Shown here: in pieces, positions 60,648-64,000 of the stretch
Position numbering within the stretch: position 1 is the stretch's first letter
Layout: every line of letters begins with the position of its first letter
Origin: Diadophis punctatus similis
Lineage: Eukaryota; Chordata; Lepidosauria; Squamata; Dipsadidae
Assembly: GCA_023053685.1 (NCBI GenBank)
Contig: JALIGW010000016.1
Coordinates: 1,359,001 to 1,423,000 of the forward strand
Length of the DNA stretch: 64,000 nt
Reading direction: 5' to 3'
Made by a program: the position numbers and the translations under genes
Notes under the pieces: model-generated
Database searches by the model: none
Told to the model about the DNA's origin: nothing
Seen by the model: the letters and a program-made list of their open reading frames with translations, nothing else

Positions 60648-60738
60648 TTAATATCTATTCTGATGCTCATAATGCCAACGATTAAAATCTATATTAAAAG
60701 CTACAATGCTGCCAGATGCCATGCCGGTAATTAGAGTC
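60648..60738 (-). CDS. NBEA: Neurobeachin, last coding exon
   Basis: This exon encodes the C-terminus of neurobeachin, a large BEACH-domain, PKA-anchoring scaffold of the Golgi and synapse that works in neuronal membrane-protein trafficking. Read on the minus strand, a TTTCTCTTTCAG acceptor precedes an exon that completes an arginine codon split 2+1 with the upstream exon. It then reads [15 protein letters not shown] and ends [11 protein letters not shown] followed by TAA (60648-60650). The residues belong to the final blade of the C-terminal WD40 propeller plus the short tail. The paralogue LRBA ends similarly but with different residues, and I judge the match clearly closer to NBEA. Only the 3' end of a very large gene is in the window. 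Confidence 0.93.
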
Positions 60739-61613
60739 CTGAAAGAGAAACAGAGATCGGGCCTGTAAATATCTGAGATATTTATTGTTCAAAATAAACT
60801 ATGGTTAGCTAGTTTGAAGATCAGTAGTCATTCAAAAATATTAGGCAAAATGGAATATCCTGCTAAGGAACTTAAGAGTCTATGATATTCCATATTATTT
60901 TGTAAGATAAAAAATGACTAAAATTTGGAGTGTTCTTTGGAAAATGGCTACTTCTACTTCTCCAGCAGTGTTCTATTAAAGAAGTGTAAAGTACATACAG
61001 ATTGACTGGGTTAAAAGTAAAAAGAATCAACAAAATGAATATAAACACCTACAAAAACAATTGCTTTTCCCCCAATATGGACTTCCCATTTTATCCACAC
61101 TACAATCCCAATGACTGGCTCACTCCCACAGAATTAAGGTTGAACAGGGATTAGAAATTTGTAGTCCATGTTTTAAGATTATTGTCCAATATATTATATT
61201 ACTGCTTTCTTTGAAATACTAGTTAGTGGAAGCACAGTCTAAAAACGTATCACGAGAAATTTTTACTAAATATAGCTGTCTAATTGAACCCAATTGTTAA
61301 TTGAGGGGTGCATACTGTCCCATTCAAAATTACCTCTCCTAAAATAGCATACTTCTTTAAAATATCAAATTTACAAGTTCATAAAATCTCATGAGATTTT
61401 TCACAAGCATATTTAAATTTAGAAGATGTTATCTAATTTTTTGAAATGATCTTTCTGTGGGTACATGTGCTTTGGATTGGTAAATGTTACTGACTCATGT
61501 TTTAAGACTCAAATGATCCAGTTGTGCTATGTATTTAACTAAGAGAAGGATTGCTAAGGAAAATATTAATGCATATCACTTCCTATTGCTATTTTTTTAA
61601 GATTTCATCTTAC
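60739..61613 (-). other. NBEA: NBEA last intron
   Basis: An 875-nt intron bounded on the minus strand by a GTAAGATG donor and a TTTCAG acceptor, phase 2. No repeat or RNA gene was recognised inside it. Confidence 0.85.
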
Positions 61614-61765
61614 CTCTGATCATGGGATAGGTCCATTGCCCTAATGCCAGCATCACAGCCAGGATAAATGTAGAGTTGTTTGAAGTCACAAGCTTGCCAT
61701 ACTTCTACTACTCCATTATCACCACCTGTAACTAGATTCTGCCCATCACTGCTCAGAAGGATAGC
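61614..61765 (-). CDS. NBEA: Neurobeachin, penultimate coding exon
   Basis: The 152-nt exon carries 50 whole codons plus two bases of a split arginine codon. It is bounded on the minus strand by a TTTTCCTGTAG acceptor and an AG/GTAAG donor. The translation begins AILLSSDGQNLVTGGDNGVV and continues EVWQACDFKQLYIYPGCDAG then IRAMDLSHDQ. The GGDNGVVEVW segment is a WD40-type GD...VxVW strand pair from the C-terminal propeller that follows the PH-BEACH module. There are no stops or frameshifts, so the gene appears intact here. Earlier exons lie beyond the right edge of the window. Confidence 0.94.
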
Positions 61766-62692
61766 CTACAGGAAAACCAAAAACAGAAGCAACCATAATG
61801 GATCTTCATTTATTTAACACATTTTACCTAGAGTAGTAAAGCCTAACCTTAAGTGCAGAATGCTGAGCAATAAACTGTTTTTTAAAAAATTATTATTATT
61901 GTTATAAGCCAGTGGTGGCCAACCTTAAGCATACCATCCGCCAAATTTTTTCGCAGACAAGTTCAGATCCGCCATTTATTATTTATTTATTTTTTTGGTC
62001 ATTTTTGTATGCTGCCTCACTCCCATAGGACAATTCTGCCTCTGCCTACCAGCATCAGGATCAGTGGCATCCTCACTTCCACTCGGATTTTGATAACGAG
62101 CAGCACAGATCTTTTTATCCATTTAAAACAAACCCTATCACCAGATGGGCATTTAACTGGAGCGGGTGGGGTGGGGTGGGGGATGATTTTCATGGGGGAA
62201 GAAGAAAGACTTGGCACCGAATGCTTCCTACCTATAGATGTAGGCATTGAAAGCCTGGCTTTCTCGCAGCAAGGTCTGATAGAGAGGCAGCACTTCAGTC
62301 CTCCTGGACGCTGCCATCTCATAAACACCTTGCTGGGCTTTGCCTGCCTCTTCTCCTGACAACCCAGGCAGTCGGCTTCTGCTTCTGGCCAGGAGGAAAG
62401 GGAAAGTGAGTCTGCGGAGGAGGAGGAGGAGGAGAAGGAGGAGAAGGGCGTGCAGCTCTGCAATGTGCAAACGGGGAACCGGGATAGGAAAGCAATTTTG
62501 GGTGGCGGCACCAGCTGGAACTGCCTGCCACCTGAAACACAATGCACTTTTTTGGCTTCCACATGCCCGGTTGAAGATCGTACTTCATCTGGATGGGGAA
62601 GCCGCCGGCGCCAGCAGGTTGAGCGGAGCCGCCTGCACCATGGAGGAACCCCCCACCCCGTGCCTTCCCCCCTCCCCTGCCACCAGCTGCTT
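61766..62692 (-). other. NBEA: NBEA intron, repeat-derived and GC-rich part
   Basis: Starting at 61910 there is a hAT-like left end (CAGTGGTGGCCAACCTTAAG), then a short ATTTATT LINE-tail-like piece (61978-62035). A GC-rich block with a GGAGGAGGAGG run (about 62415-62440) follows. Long open frames on both strands here have arginine- and serine-rich low-complexity content and no domain, so no exon is called. Confidence 0.55.
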
Positions 62693-63578
62693 CACCTTTC
62701 TCTGCACGTGGTGGGGAAGGGCTCAGAGAGGAGCCCAAGGTTGGGGAAGAGAGCATGGAATGGGGGGATCCGTCCTCCCCAATCCTGATCAACCAGTCCT
62801 CACTAGTTCACACGCTAGCTGCCAGGGGCATGATCCGCGTGGTTCTCCGGCCAGGAAACTTCGTAATGGGAAGAGTAGGGGGGAAAACCCCTCCAGCTGT
62901 GAAGCCCGCACTGGGAAACAGGAGCCGAAGCAGCCTTCTAAAAGCAAGGTTTTTGAAATCCTGGAGGAAAGCCATTTGTTGCAATTCTAATTTCTGCTAT
63001 CGGGACGCAGGGCGCGAGGTTGTGGTTCCCACCGAATCACTGAAAGCAGGTAAAGCAGGAGACGTTTGCCTGGCACGATGCAAGCACTGTAACTCACCCT
63101 GTGTCCCGATCACAGAAATCGGAATTGCAACAATGGCAAAGCATCACCGCAGCTGGTTTACCCCACACCTTGCACCACATGCACCTGGACAAACCCTTCC
63201 ATCTCACAGGCAGCCTTGGCAGTAGCGGAGTTCTCACGAGAGCAATCAGTGAAATGGAACTCAAAGGGCTTTGGAAGACGCGCCCGCTCCTAACCTCGTC
63301 CAAACTTTCCTCCCTGATTCCAAAACCTTGCTTTTGGAAGGCTGCTTCGGCTCCTGTTGTCCAGTGCGGGCTTTGCAGCTGGAGAGGTTTCCCCCCCCCC
63401 TACTCTTCCCATTACAAAGTTTCCTGGCCAGAGAACCACACGGATTTCGCCCCTGGCAGCTGGCCTCTGAGGACTGCTTGATCAGGATTGGGGAGGATGG
63501 ATCCCTGCATTCCACGCTCTCTTCTCCCCCATCCGGGCTCCCCTCCTAGCCCTTCTGCACCATGCGTGGAGAAAGGCA
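62693..63578. repeat. Large imperfect inverted repeat in the NBEA intron
   Basis: The left arm (62693-63014) and right arm (63095-63578) pair over about 320 nt around an 80-nt centre. Examples are AGGAGCCGAAGCAGCCTTC in the left and its inverse near 63335-63355 in the right; GGATCCGTCCTCCCCAATCC and its near inverse at about 63482-63502; and TCGGGACGCAGGGCG facing CACCCTGTGTCCCGA. The right arm has about 167 extra nt (63138-63304). Mirror-image open frames on both strands come from this symmetry. No terminal target duplication was found. Confidence 0.8.
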
Positions 63579-63690
63579 AAGCAACCGAATTAAAAGAAAC
63601 TCACCAAGCGCAGGTTTCCCAAGACGTCCCTTCTCTGAAGCTTGCTCTGCTGCCGGTGCTTGTGACTGACTACTTCCTCCTCTGCTATGC

Positions 63691-63785
63691 TCTTCTATGA
63701 CTCGTGGACTTCAACTCCCAGAATTCCTGTGCCAGCATGATTGGCTCAGGAATTCTGGGAGTTGAAGTCCACAAGTCATAGAAGA
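63691..63785. mobile_element. Palindromic MITE-like element
   Basis: The 39-nt arms (63691-63729 and 63747-63785) differ at one position and share the GGACTTCAACTCCCAGAATT core with the hAT MITE at 42254. The CAGTGTTTCCCAACC outer ends of that family are absent, so this is a decayed or derivative copy. Confidence 0.75.
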
Positions 63786-63855
63786 GCCAAGTTTGTCGCT
63801 TTGTTTTGTCACTGCCGGAGTTTGACTTCGAACTGCGCGCGCTCTCCAGAATTTT

Positions 63856-63966
63856 GCAGGAAGAAAAGGATCGGACAATAAGAAGGTCGGAATCACTTTC
63901 GCTCGCTAAATTTTAGTGAGCGAAAGTGATTCCGACCTTCTTATTGTCCGATCCCCTTCTTCCTGC
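63856..63966. repeat. 111-bp near-perfect palindrome
   Basis: The arms of about 54 nt start GCAGGAAGAA and end TTCTTCCTGC, with three mismatches that I count, centred near 63911 (GCTAAATTTTAG). The arm core GGTCGGAATCACTTTCGCTC is rich in CpG. Flanks ATTTT and ATAAT give no clear target duplication. It could be a MITE of a family I do not know. Confidence 0.85.
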
Positions 63967-64000
63967 ATAATAAGCATCAGCCTTTTCTGTCCATTGGATG

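Noticed and set aside
62340..62990. 216-codon plus-strand frame and overlapping long minus frames in GC-rich DNA
   Set aside because: They have a low-complexity arginine run, no domain, and overlap the large inverted repeat, which makes mirror-image frames. GC richness lowers stop-codon frequency.

Overview
This is a vertebrate window, almost certainly from a snake and probably an advanced (colubroid) one. The evidence is the repeat content: tRNA-derived Sauria-type SINEs, a BovB/RTE LINE end, CR1/L3 and L2 LINEs whose 3' ends run into (ATTCT)n-type microsatellites, R4-like and Penelope-like retroelement remnants, and many short hAT-type elements with 8-bp target-site duplications. The species call is inference; no mitochondrial or other diagnostic marker is present.

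Only one host gene is recognisable. At the right end, on the minus strand, lie the last two coding exons of neurobeachin (NBEA): 61614-61765 and 60648-60738. They encode the C-terminal WD40 repeats and the stop codon. An unmasked, repeat-poor 3' UTR follows, running down to about 59688 or 58975. Everything right of 61766 is the next upstream NBEA intron. It holds three successive inverted repeats (62693-63578, 63691-63785, 63856-63966). Everything left of about 58975 is the region downstream of NBEA, where I see no protein-coding exon.

The downstream region (1-58.9 kb) is a layered record of transposition. Region by region: a BovB end split by a foldback hAT element (0.7-1.4 kb); two CR1 ends, one split by a hAT element (2.7-3.7 kb); a hAT element nested inside another (8.0-8.7 kb); CR1, L1 and L2 remnants (11-17.6 kb); a 1.5-kb decayed LINE with a mutated reverse-transcriptase active site (20.2-21.8 kb); a Penelope-like GIY-YIG fragment (24.6-25.1 kb); L2, R4-like and other LINE ends (28-30 kb and 37.8-38.7 kb); two solo LTRs with perfect 5-bp target duplications (35.2-35.7 and 47.3-47.6 kb); a CR1 split by hAT (41-42 kb); a 1.7-kb CR1 copy ending in a long pentanucleotide array (50.7-52.5 kb); and several SINEs.

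Two themes recur. First, most of the long microsatellites are attached to the 3' end of a LINE or SINE, and two of them show ordered waves of changing repeat unit moving away from the element. Second, many insertions can be dated relative to each other because one element interrupts another with an intact target duplication. I found no operon, CRISPR array, RNA gene or new multi-gene system. The most speculative observation is a hammerhead-ribozyme-like core inside a palindromic, Penelope-associated repeat.
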